Origin: Lentisphaerae bacterium GWF2_45_14
Lineage (GTDB): Bacteria > Verrucomicrobiota > Lentisphaeria > Victivallales > GWF2-45-14
NCBI GenBank assembly: GCA_001804785.1
Contig: MHBG01000118.1
Location: 1 to 45,928, forward strand
DNA length: 45,928 nucleotides
Reading direction: 5' to 3'
Shown here piece after piece: positions 7,890-15,132 of the stretch; the stretch's first letter is position 1; every line of letters begins with the position of its first letter. The notes under the pieces are model-generated. The model saw only the letters and a list, made by a program, of their open reading frames with translations. It was not told the DNA's origin and searched no databases. The position numbers and the translations under genes are program-made.

Positions 7890-8762
7890 ATGAACTCAAC
7901 TCAGGTAAAGGAAAAAGTGCGTGAAGCAGGGGCTGATCTTGTGGGCATAGCCTCTTTGGATAGATTCAAGGACCTGCCTGCCGAATCTAATCCGCTTTCG
8001 GTTTTTCCCCAGTGCAAGTCTGTTATTGTGGTGGGGCGGCGCATACTGCGCGGCGCGTTCAGAGGTGTTGAGGAGGGCACTAATTTCGGTTCGACCTATG
8101 GATGCTTTGGCCATTCCTATCTTGAGAATCAGTTTCTTTCAAAAACAATCTATGATGTAACGTGTTATCTTGAGAAAGAAGGCATTGAGGCCGTGCCTTT
8201 GCTTGGTTACAGGATAAAGGGTGAAGACAAGGTGCTTGCTGATGGAAAGCCTGCCGCCAATGTTATCCTGGATTACAAAATTCTCGCTCAGGCTGCCGGA
8301 CTTGGAGAAATAGGCAAAGGCGGCTTTTTCCTGACCCCCGAATTTGGACACCGCCAGAGGTTCGGGATGATTCTTGTCGATGAGGCTTTTGATGCGGATG
8401 AATTAAAGAAAGTTTCCCTTTGTGAAAACTGCGACGCCTGCGCGAAAGGTTGTCCATTGAAATCCATCCATGCGGAAAAGACTATTTCAGCCGGACTTAA
8501 GGGACATGAAACGGATATCTTTACCATAGATGAAAAGATATGTAAGGTTTGCAAAAATGGAGCGTTCTCCCAGCCGGTAGCTTCAGACGGCGTTGACCGT
8601 TATGCGGCGGCCTGCGGACGTGCCTGCATGACAGCGCTTGAAAATAAGGTATCCAACAGGTTCGAAAATAAATTCCGCAAGCGCAGCGTATGGTCCGTGG
8701 ACATTAACGGTTCGGCCGCGGAACTGTCCTTTGTCGGGGGACAAGCCCCGGTCAAAAATTAA
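7890..8762 (+). CDS. QueG-like 4Fe-4S protein, paralogue 1
   Basis: The first of three tandem paralogues resembles the epoxyqueuosine reductase / reductive dehalogenase-like fold. It opens with a helix and GADLVGIASLDRF, followed by SNPLSVFPQCKSVIVVG, and has an AAGLGEIGKGG(F) turn as in QueG-type proteins. A [4Fe-4S] motif reads CENCDACAKGCP. A second cysteine set follows: CKVC, then CGRAC about 20 residues later. The second set differs from ordinary ferredoxin clusters, and true QueG is usually longer, so a queuosine role is doubtful. Start 7890 is chosen because AAGGA sits seven bases upstream and the paralogues begin at the same point. No signal peptide or membrane segment is seen, so it should be cytoplasmic. 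Substrate unknown. Confidence 0.8.
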   Translation: MNSTQVKEKVREAGADLVGIASLDRFKDLPAESNPLSVFPQCKSVIVVGRRILRGAFRGVEEGTNFGSTYGCFGHSYLENQFLSKTIYDVTCYLEKEGIEAVPLLGYRIKGEDKVLADGKPAANVILDYKILAQAAGLGEIGKGGFFLTPEFGHRQRFGMILVDEAFDADELKKVSLCENCDACAKGCPLKSIHAEKTISAGLKGHETDIFTIDEKICKVCKNGAFSQPVASDGVDRYAAACGRACMTALENKVSNRFENKFRKRSVWSVDINGSAAELSFVGGQAPVKN

Positions 8763-8796
8763 CAGTAAAAAATATTATTAGATGGAGAAAATAGAA

Positions 8797-9651
8797 ATGA
8801 ACGCAATAGAAATTAAAAAGAAAGCCGCGGAATTCGGAGCAGATCTTGTCGGGATTTCCCCGATTTCCAGGCTTGCTCATCTGCCGAAGGAATCCAATCC
8901 GGCATCGATTTTTCCGCAGGCGGAATCACTGATTGTCATAGCGAAGAGAGTTCCGCACGGTGCGTTGCGCGGCATTGAGGAAGGTACCGAGCTGCAGAGC
9001 TCCTTTAACCACTTCGGGCTTTATTATCTTGAAGATCAGTACTTGGCGAAAACGACTTATGACCTGACAATATGGTTTGAGTCGCAGGGCTTCGAAGCTG
9101 TTCCGATGTTCGCGTATGATTACAGTGGGCAGGCGCAGGCTGTTCCTGTCGCTCCCGGCAAACCGGCGCCCAATGTTTATGTCGATTACCAGCTTGCGGC
9201 ACAGGCCGCGGGACTTGGTGAAATTGGACGCAACGGCCTTTTTCTGACACCTGAATTCGGGACATTGCAGCGTTTCGCCATGCTTCTGACGGATGAAAAG
9301 ATTGACGCTGATGATACTTTTAAGCCTTCTCTCTGTAAGAACTGCAATGCCTGCGCCGAGGCGTGCCCTCTAAATGCGATTGATACGAACAATCTCAACG
9401 GCAAGGGGATTCCAGGAAGTGAGTGTGATGTTGCCGCAATCAATAAATCGTTATGCGCGAAATGTAAAAACGGTGCCGTTCAGTGTGATGAAGGCCGTTT
9501 CTATAAGACTGAGCGTGTCGGCGCTGCCTGTGGTCGCGCCTGTCTTGCCGCGCTTGAGGAAAAAGGGCTCATTAAAACTAAATTCAGGCATCAGTTCAGG
9601 ACGGCTCCGGCATGGGGCCGTGATTATCTAGGCGAAACAATCAATAATTAA
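8797..9651 (+). CDS. QueG-like 4Fe-4S protein, paralogue 2
   Basis: This 284-residue protein is collinear with paralogue 1 from end to end. Shared features are GADLVGISPISRL, SNPASIFPQAESLIVI, AAGLGEIGRNGLFLTPEFG, CKNCNACAEACPLNAI, and the later CAKC and AACGRACLAALE. It lacks a signal peptide. GGAG nine bases before ATG 8797 supports this start over the ATG at 8782. It follows paralogue 1 by 34 bases in the same operon. The two proteins are clearly related but differ at many positions, so the duplication is not recent. Family knowledge suggests redox chemistry, possibly with a corrinoid, but no cobalamin-binding motif can be confirmed by eye and the substrate is unknown. Confidence 0.8.
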   Translation: MNAIEIKKKAAEFGADLVGISPISRLAHLPKESNPASIFPQAESLIVIAKRVPHGALRGIEEGTELQSSFNHFGLYYLEDQYLAKTTYDLTIWFESQGFEAVPMFAYDYSGQAQAVPVAPGKPAPNVYVDYQLAAQAAGLGEIGRNGLFLTPEFGTLQRFAMLLTDEKIDADDTFKPSLCKNCNACAEACPLNAIDTNNLNGKGIPGSECDVAAINKSLCAKCKNGAVQCDEGRFYKTERVGAACGRACLAALEEKGLIKTKFRHQFRTAPAWGRDYLGETINN

Positions 9652-9668
9652 TATACGAGGTGTGTACC

Positions 9669-10805
9669 ATGAGTGATAAAATCACAGCGAGGATGATTAA
9701 GGATTTTGCGAAGAAAATAGGCGCCGGAGGCGGAGGCGTTGAAATCGTAGGCATAGCCAATATCGAACGCTTTGCCGAAGCCCCCGAACGTATGCATCCT
9801 AAAAATATTTTCCCAGACTGTAAATCCGTTATATCAATAGTTCAGCCGATACCGCGCAGCACTTACCGTGGAATAACGGAAGGCACGTACTGGAACAATT
9901 ACACATATTATTCATATAACCGGCTGAACACTCTCTTCCGCCCGATGGTGACACATGAAATAGCACGAATGATAGAAGATCACGGCTATGAGGCGGTTCC
10001 GGTTTATCCCGGAGTTCCCGAAGCGTATCCTAATAATCCAAGTCCTGTCGCTCCCGGACGTCCAGTGCCCGATGTTAACGTCAATGTCCGTATAGCCGGT
10101 GTTGCCTGCGGTCTTGGCGAAATCGGCTGGTCAAAAGTTTTTATACACCCCGTGTTCGGTCCTCGTGTCCGTCTCGGCACGATATTGACGGACGCCGTAC
10201 TGGAACCGGATCCGCTCATAAAGCCGGGTACTCTCTGCAAGCGTTGCATGAAATGTGTCAAAGACTGCCCCGGAAACGCTATTCCGAAGAAAGACGAAAA
10301 ACCGAGCATTAAAATCCGCATAGAAGGCCAGGAGTACGAGTGGGGTGATGTTCACATGGGGCGTTGTACCGCGACGCATCACGGGATAAATTACAAGGCG
10401 TCGCCCTTCCTGAAACGTTTCTTTCCCGGCTTCAATCTGGACATTACTAAAACAACCATGTCGGAAGAAATGGCCTATAAGACGGCTTATACTCTCGCAC
10501 TTGGCAAATGGTCCAGGCCTAACCCTGAATTTCCAGGCTCTGATGTTAATTCGTATTATCGTCAGATACTGACTCACACTGGATATTTCGCCATATGCGG
10601 TGCCAAAGGCTGCATACGTTCCTGCATGGAATTTCAGGAAAAGACGAAAAACATTGATTTGCATTCCTTCAAAACCCCTGTGTTCCCGAGTCCGAAATGG
10701 GAAATGCCGTCGCCTGAAACCGATGAAACCGGCGGTATAGTTGAAAAGAAAATGCTTACCGAGCTTTTTCAGGACCCGGACACAGACGCAGGACAATGGA
10801 AATAA
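9669..10805 (+). CDS. QueG-like 4Fe-4S protein, paralogue 3 (longer, diverged)
   Basis: At 378 residues this is about 90 longer than its two neighbours. The shared core is visible: EIVGIANIERFAEAPERMHPKNIFP, GLGEIGWSKVFIHPVFGPRVRLG and CKRCMKCVKDCPGNAIPKKDE, which is a complete 4Fe-4S motif. The C-terminal part is different. About 90 residues separate the first cluster from a CGAKGCIRSCMEF segment that replaces the ACGRAC motif. The start at 9669 has GAGG nine bases upstream. It ends the operon, facing the convergent hydrolase gene. Like the others it lacks export signals. Its divergence suggests a different substrate or partner role from paralogues 1 and 2; this is inference. Confidence 0.78.
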   Translation: MSDKITARMIKDFAKKIGAGGGGVEIVGIANIERFAEAPERMHPKNIFPDCKSVISIVQPIPRSTYRGITEGTYWNNYTYYSYNRLNTLFRPMVTHEIARMIEDHGYEAVPVYPGVPEAYPNNPSPVAPGRPVPDVNVNVRIAGVACGLGEIGWSKVFIHPVFGPRVRLGTILTDAVLEPDPLIKPGTLCKRCMKCVKDCPGNAIPKKDEKPSIKIRIEGQEYEWGDVHMGRCTATHHGINYKASPFLKRFFPGFNLDITKTTMSEEMAYKTAYTLALGKWSRPNPEFPGSDVNSYYRQILTHTGYFAICGAKGCIRSCMEFQEKTKNIDLHSFKTPVFPSPKWEMPSPETDETGGIVEKKMLTELFQDPDTDAGQWK

Positions 10806-10912
10806 AAAAGTCTTCTGGTCAAAAAACAGATGGCGGTCGCTGAGCTATACAAGCGGATGTTCGAATCCGAAACAATTCATGCAGGTATATTTATAACGCC
10901 TGTGAGTTTTGT

Positions 10913-11824
10913 CTACTGTTTAGCTGACGTTGTCGCGGGTGCCTTCTGTTGAGGGACAGGTGTTTCCTTTATGCAGTCACGGATAAAGTATTTAAGTTCT
11001 TTTTTGTAAATGGATTCGCAGGTGAAATAGCATTCGTTGTGCGAGCCTGAGAGCTTAACGAATTTCTTGGGGCTGTTGGCGGATTTGAATACTTGCTCGC
11101 CATGTCTGAAATTTATAATTTCGTCGTCTATGCTTTGAATGACCATGACCGGCGAATTGATTTTTTTCATATATTCGGCGGTATCGTATTTAATTTTTGA
11201 AAAGGGACGAATCAGAGGAATGAACGGATAAAGGTCTTTTGCTATTTCCGGGATTGAGATGAACGCGGATTCTATTATCACGCCGGCGGGCGCTTTTTCC
11301 GCCGCGAGTTCCGCGGCGATAGCTCCGCCCATTGATCGACCAACAATTATTATTTTGTCAGGCGGGATTTCCCTTTTGCGGACGAGGTAGTTCCATGCGG
11401 CCCTGGCATCCTGATAGGTGCCTTTTTCAGAAGGGGAGCCTTCGCTTTTTCCGTAACCGCGGTAGTCGAAGATCATCACATCCATTTCGAGTTCGTAAAA
11501 TACTTTTATGGTCGCTATGCGGTCCGAAAGGTTTCCGGCGTTGCCGTGGCAGAAGAGAATGACGCCTTTCGGGTTTTCAGCCGGGACAAACCAGGCATGG
11601 AGCAAAGTGCCGTCCTCGGTGGTGAGTTCGACATCTTCATATTTGAGTCCTGCGCTGCCGGGATTGTCGGTCAATCCCCTGTCAGGGACGTAGATGAATT
11701 TTTCCTGAAAAAGATAAACAAAGACGCCGACAGAGACGATGGCTGTCAGTCCCATTATTATCAAAGACCATAACAGTTTTACAAATCTCTTCAGAAACTG
11801 TTTGAAATATCGCTTGATATGCAT
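10913..11824 (-). CDS. Membrane-anchored alpha/beta hydrolase (BEM46/ABHD13-like)
   Basis: A positively charged N-terminus and one transmembrane segment (about residues 18-40, LLWSLIIMGLTAIVSVGVFV) anchor an alpha/beta hydrolase domain. FCHGNAGNLSDR is the oxyanion region, VMIFDYRGYGKSEG follows, and GRSMGGA holds the nucleophile serine. The aspartate is probably in QSIDDEI and the histidine in GSHNECYF. This pattern matches the BEM46-like group of serine hydrolases, whose substrates are mostly unknown. It is the last gene of the HPr-trkA-trkH operon, 14 bases after trkH. The C-terminal tail (PVPQQKAPATTSAKQ) is low-complexity. The general call is firm; the substrate is open. Confidence 0.87.
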   Translation of the reverse strand: MHIKRYFKQFLKRFVKLLWSLIIMGLTAIVSVGVFVYLFQEKFIYVPDRGLTDNPGSAGLKYEDVELTTEDGTLLHAWFVPAENPKGVILFCHGNAGNLSDRIATIKVFYELEMDVMIFDYRGYGKSEGSPSEKGTYQDARAAWNYLVRKREIPPDKIIIVGRSMGGAIAAELAAEKAPAGVIIESAFISIPEIAKDLYPFIPLIRPFSKIKYDTAEYMKKINSPVMVIQSIDDEIINFRHGEQVFKSANSPKKFVKLSGSHNECYFTCESIYKKELKYFIRDCIKETPVPQQKAPATTSAKQ

Positions 11825-11838
11825 AAAAAGGGCCTTTC

Positions 11839-13365
11839 TTATTTTTTCCAGAAATGGGGTAGAAATATAACGAGAGCCGTATAAATCTCAAGCCTGCCTA
11901 GAATCATATCGGCGCAAAGTACCATTTTCGCAGGCCAGTTCATCCAGGCGAATGTGCATGCCGGGCCGACTTTGGAAAGGCCGGGGCCTACGCCGCCCAG
12001 ACATGCCACAGGTCCGGTCGTCGCTGTTATTATGTCGGTATTGGTTAATATTGCTATAAGAAAACTCGATATCAGAAAGACCATTATGTAAATGAAAAAG
12101 AATGAAAGGACTTTGTGTACTATTGAATTATCAAGCCTCTCGTGATTGAACCTTATATTGGTAACGGATTTCGGAAAAAGGCAGCGGCTGACTTGGGAAA
12201 TCCCGTATTTGAACGTGACAAGCATCCTGGAATTCTTTATCCCCCCGCTCGTCGAGCCGCCGCAGCCGCCGATAAACATCAGAGAAACAAGAAACAGTCT
12301 TGGAAATGTCGGCCAGAGGTCAAAGTCAGCAGTAGCAAATCCGGTGGTCGAGAAAAGAGAAACAACCTGAAATGAAGAATAGCGCAGGCTGTTCAGGAAG
12401 GTGCCTTCAACTTTCTTCCCGGCGCTTGTAATGATTTCAGAACCCATTATGGAATATGCGACGGCAAAAATGGCGAAAACAGTCATGAAGAAATAACAGC
12501 GCAGTTCTTCATCCCTGAAATATCCGAGAGCTTTTCCCTGCAACGCCCGGAAGTGAAGAATGAAGTTGCACCCGGAAAGGAACATGAAAATGGTGATAAC
12601 AACATCGAAATATGCATTGTCATAACCGCCTATGCTCGCCTGAAGATTACAGAAACCGCCGGTTGCTACGGTTCCGAAGGAGTTGCAGAGCGAATCGAAA
12701 AGCGGCATTCCGCCGAGCATGAGAAAAAAAACCTCGGCGATGGTGAGGAGCAAGTAAACGCCCCAGAGTATTTTCGCGGTACTGGCAATCCTGGGAGCGA
12801 GCTGGTCTTTCGAAATTCCCGAAGCCTCGGCATTGAAAAGCTGCTGGCCTCCGACCTTGAGAAACGGAAGTATCGCAAGAGAAAGGACGACTATCCCCAT
12901 ACCTCCGAGCCAGTGAGTCACGCTTCGCCAGAAAATAAGGCCGCGCGGGAGGTCGTCGAGACCTTTTCCCAGCGTGGAACCGTCAAAAAGGACGAGTGTA
13001 TTGTCTATCACGCTCGAACCTGTCGTGGTAAAGCCTGATACGGTTTCAAAGAAGGCATCGTGAAAAGTGAAGCCTGATACAAAAATAAAAGGGATACACC
13101 CGGCAAGGCTTGCCGCAATCCAGCCTAGAGCGACAATGCCGAACCCTTCACGGGTCTGATACTTATAGGACATTGCACTTTTCGGCCGCCATATGACATA
13201 ACCTAAAATACCGATGATGGCGGGAATGACCCCGGACCCGGCGAGCTGTGCCATGTCAGTCGGAGAATCATTCATAAACCATGAAACTGGCAGACAGCCG
13301 AGGATACATATTCCTATAAGCGTCACCAGCAGTGAAATTACGTATAATACCGCGCGGACATTCAT
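11839..13365 (-). CDS. trkH: Potassium uptake protein TrkH
   Basis: TrkH is the membrane subunit of the Trk K+ system. The 508-residue protein is strongly hydrophobic and shows four selectivity-filter-like loops: TTTGSSVIDN, TVATGGFCN, FSTTGFATADF and ACLGGVGPGL. GGCGGSTSGGIKNSR, the segment before the intramembrane loop, is also typical. Length fits the family. The start codon overlaps the trkA stop by four bases (ATGA), so the two subunits are translationally coupled. A long antisense open frame over this region is a shadow. Identification is firm. Confidence 0.95.
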   Translation of the reverse strand: MNVRAVLYVISLLVTLIGICILGCLPVSWFMNDSPTDMAQLAGSGVIPAIIGILGYVIWRPKSAMSYKYQTREGFGIVALGWIAASLAGCIPFIFVSGFTFHDAFFETVSGFTTTGSSVIDNTLVLFDGSTLGKGLDDLPRGLIFWRSVTHWLGGMGIVVLSLAILPFLKVGGQQLFNAEASGISKDQLAPRIASTAKILWGVYLLLTIAEVFFLMLGGMPLFDSLCNSFGTVATGGFCNLQASIGGYDNAYFDVVITIFMFLSGCNFILHFRALQGKALGYFRDEELRCYFFMTVFAIFAVAYSIMGSEIITSAGKKVEGTFLNSLRYSSFQVVSLFSTTGFATADFDLWPTFPRLFLVSLMFIGGCGGSTSGGIKNSRMLVTFKYGISQVSRCLFPKSVTNIRFNHERLDNSIVHKVLSFFFIYIMVFLISSFLIAILTNTDIITATTGPVACLGGVGPGLSKVGPACTFAWMNWPAKMVLCADMILGRLEIYTALVIFLPHFWKK

Positions 13366-14738
13366 AGCCCGAAAATACTCCTTCTACAGAAAAGCGGCTC
13401 TATCTTGCTTATTTTGTCGCGCTCGGTTATGGTCACTACCACATCCTCCGACTGGAGGATAAGTCCACCCGACGCTGAAAGTACCTCGCCTTTTCTGAAG
13501 ACCATCGCCAAGACCGCGGAAAGCGGGAATTTTATCTCGGAAATTCTTTTTCCGCAGACATGCGATTCGGGGTGTACGGTAAACTCAAGGATAAACGCGT
13601 TGGCGCGGCTCAGAATAGCATCGACTCTCATTGATTCGGAAACGAGGTTGAGCACCCTGAGTACGGTATTGACGGCTATTATGCTCTTGCTGAATCCGCA
13701 GTCGATTATGCTTATCGCCGGGATTATTCCCGCGTATTCGGCTTTGCTGGTGGTTACTATTACCTTTTTGGCGCCTACCTCCTTGGCCATAATGCCGCAG
13801 AGTATGTTATCTTCGTCATCATCCATTACGCTGATAAATGCGTCAATAGTGTCGGCTCCAGACTCTGCAAGTGTGTCTTTGTCGGTGGGGTCTCCATTTA
13901 TCACCATCACCCCGGCTTTTATTTCGTCGAGGAAGTCGGCGGCTTTCTTGGGGTCCTTCTCTATAACCCTGACTTCATATTTCATTTTATAAAGTTCCTT
14001 GGCAAGGGTCGCGCCTATTCTGGAGGCGCCTGCGATGAGTACCTTCCTTATCCGGCAGTTATCGGTTGAATTCCAGTCGACGACGTCCTGCACTTTGTCC
14101 TTATTTCCCGCGGCGTATATTCTGTCGCCAGGGACGATTATGGTATCGCCGTTCGGGATGATGTGCTTTCTGTCGCGGAGTATTGCCGCAAAGCGGATGT
14201 GGCTTAATATTTCGATATTTGAGAGGTCTCTTATCCTAGCGCCTGCGATTGGAGATGAGGGTACGACCTCGAAAGCCGTCATGATTGCGTTGGGGTTTGT
14301 AAAGAGGATTCTTTCGGTCACTATTTTATTATCGAGTACGTTCAGTATCTTGCGGACAGCCTCATGTAGGGGTATTATGATATTTTTGATTTTGAGAGTT
14401 TCGGGCAGGAAATTTTCTTTTTCAGAGAAAAAGTCCTTTGAATCAAGGCGGCATATTGTATTTTTGACGCCAAGATGAGAGGCTATCTGGCATGATACTA
14501 CGTTGGTTGACTCGTTTCCGCTGACGGCAATGAGGATGTCCGAACTCTTCGCGCCTGCCTTGATAAGGCAGTCAATGTTGGAGCCGTTTCCTTCGATGGT
14601 CATTACATCCAGGTGCTCTTTTATATGCTCGAGCAATTCGCCGGACTTGTCTATCACGACAACATCGTGTTTATCGTGACTCAGTACATAAGCCAGATGT
14701 TTGCCTATCTCTCCGGCTCCGACTATTATGATTTTCAT
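13362..14738 (-). CDS. trkA: Trk potassium uptake regulator TrkA (two RCK domains)
   Basis: TrkA is the cytoplasmic nucleotide-binding partner that gates TrkH. The 458-residue protein has two RCK repeats. The first begins with MKIIIVGAGEIGKHLAYVLS, the second near residue 233 with VLIAGASRIGATLAKEL. Each shows a Rossmann GxGxxG-type turn (in the second, GASRIG) and a later acidic residue (VIDKSG; VIEKDP). TrkA_C-like stretches follow each (AFEVVPSSPIAGARIRDLS and EFTVHPESHVCGKRISEI). CGGAG lies eight bases before the ATG. It sits between an HPr gene (27 bases upstream) and trkH (overlapping). Length and domain order are normal. Confidence 0.95.
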   Translation of the reverse strand: MKIIIVGAGEIGKHLAYVLSHDKHDVVVIDKSGELLEHIKEHLDVMTIEGNGSNIDCLIKAGAKSSDILIAVSGNESTNVVSCQIASHLGVKNTICRLDSKDFFSEKENFLPETLKIKNIIIPLHEAVRKILNVLDNKIVTERILFTNPNAIMTAFEVVPSSPIAGARIRDLSNIEILSHIRFAAILRDRKHIIPNGDTIIVPGDRIYAAGNKDKVQDVVDWNSTDNCRIRKVLIAGASRIGATLAKELYKMKYEVRVIEKDPKKAADFLDEIKAGVMVINGDPTDKDTLAESGADTIDAFISVMDDDEDNILCGIMAKEVGAKKVIVTTSKAEYAGIIPAISIIDCGFSKSIIAVNTVLRVLNLVSESMRVDAILSRANAFILEFTVHPESHVCGKRISEIKFPLSAVLAMVFRKGEVLSASGGLILQSEDVVVTITERDKISKIEPLFCRRSIFGL

Positions 14739-14765
14739 GGCTTGCTCCGGAATTCTTGGCGCTGA

Positions 14766-15041
14766 TTATCTGGGAGGAAAGTCAAATTCATACTCAAAAA
14801 GGCCTGCAATTTTGGTGCAGGCTTTTTCCTCGTCCGGGCCCAGAGTTCTGATAGTTACGGTATCTCCGTACTGAAGTCCGAGAGAAAGAAGCTCAAGAAT
14901 GCTCTGAAGCCCGCAGTTCCCCTTTTCGGAAATAACCTCGAATTTGTGTCCGGGAAATTCCTCGACAGTCGTAAGTATGACACTTGAAGGACGGCAGTGG
15001 ATGCCGGCCTTGTTCTTGATCTTAACTTTTTTTTCTATCAT
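14766..15041 (-). CDS. ptsH: HPr-family phosphocarrier protein
   Basis: The 91-residue protein has the HPr signature KNKAGIHCRPSS, with the phosphorylatable His15 exactly in place and Arg17 following. Ser47 in GLQSILELLSLGLQYGD corresponds to the regulatory Ser46 of Gram-positive HPr, so control by an HPr kinase is conceivable. The ATG at 15041 is chosen over the upstream start at 15095, which would add a hydrophobic stretch foreign to HPr; no good Shine-Dalgarno is seen. It is the first gene of an operon with trkA, trkH and a hydrolase, with no other PTS gene in the window. HPr identity is firm; whether it serves sugar transport or regulation is not known. Confidence 0.9.
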   Translation of the reverse strand: MIEKKVKIKNKAGIHCRPSSVILTTVEEFPGHKFEVISEKGNCGLQSILELLSLGLQYGDTVTIRTLGPDEEKACTKIAGLFEYEFDFPPR

Positions 15042-15132
15042 AAAAAGAGCACGAATAATTATAAAGATTAAATAGATAATCGGAAAAGATAACATATTTT
15101 AACAGTTAATCAAATTTTCAGTTGGTCAAAGT

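Noticed and set aside
7890..10805. Tandem QueG-like genes as a recent duplication or assembly artefact
   Set aside because: The three proteins differ at most positions and in length, and have separate ribosome sites, so the duplications are old.
13405..13992. 195-residue plus-strand open frame
   Set aside because: Antisense shadow of trkA; low-complexity serine/leucine translation and no ribosome site.
15042..15095. Hydrophobic N-terminal extension of the HPr protein
   Set aside because: HPr is soluble and the ATG at 15041 places the active histidine exactly at position 15.
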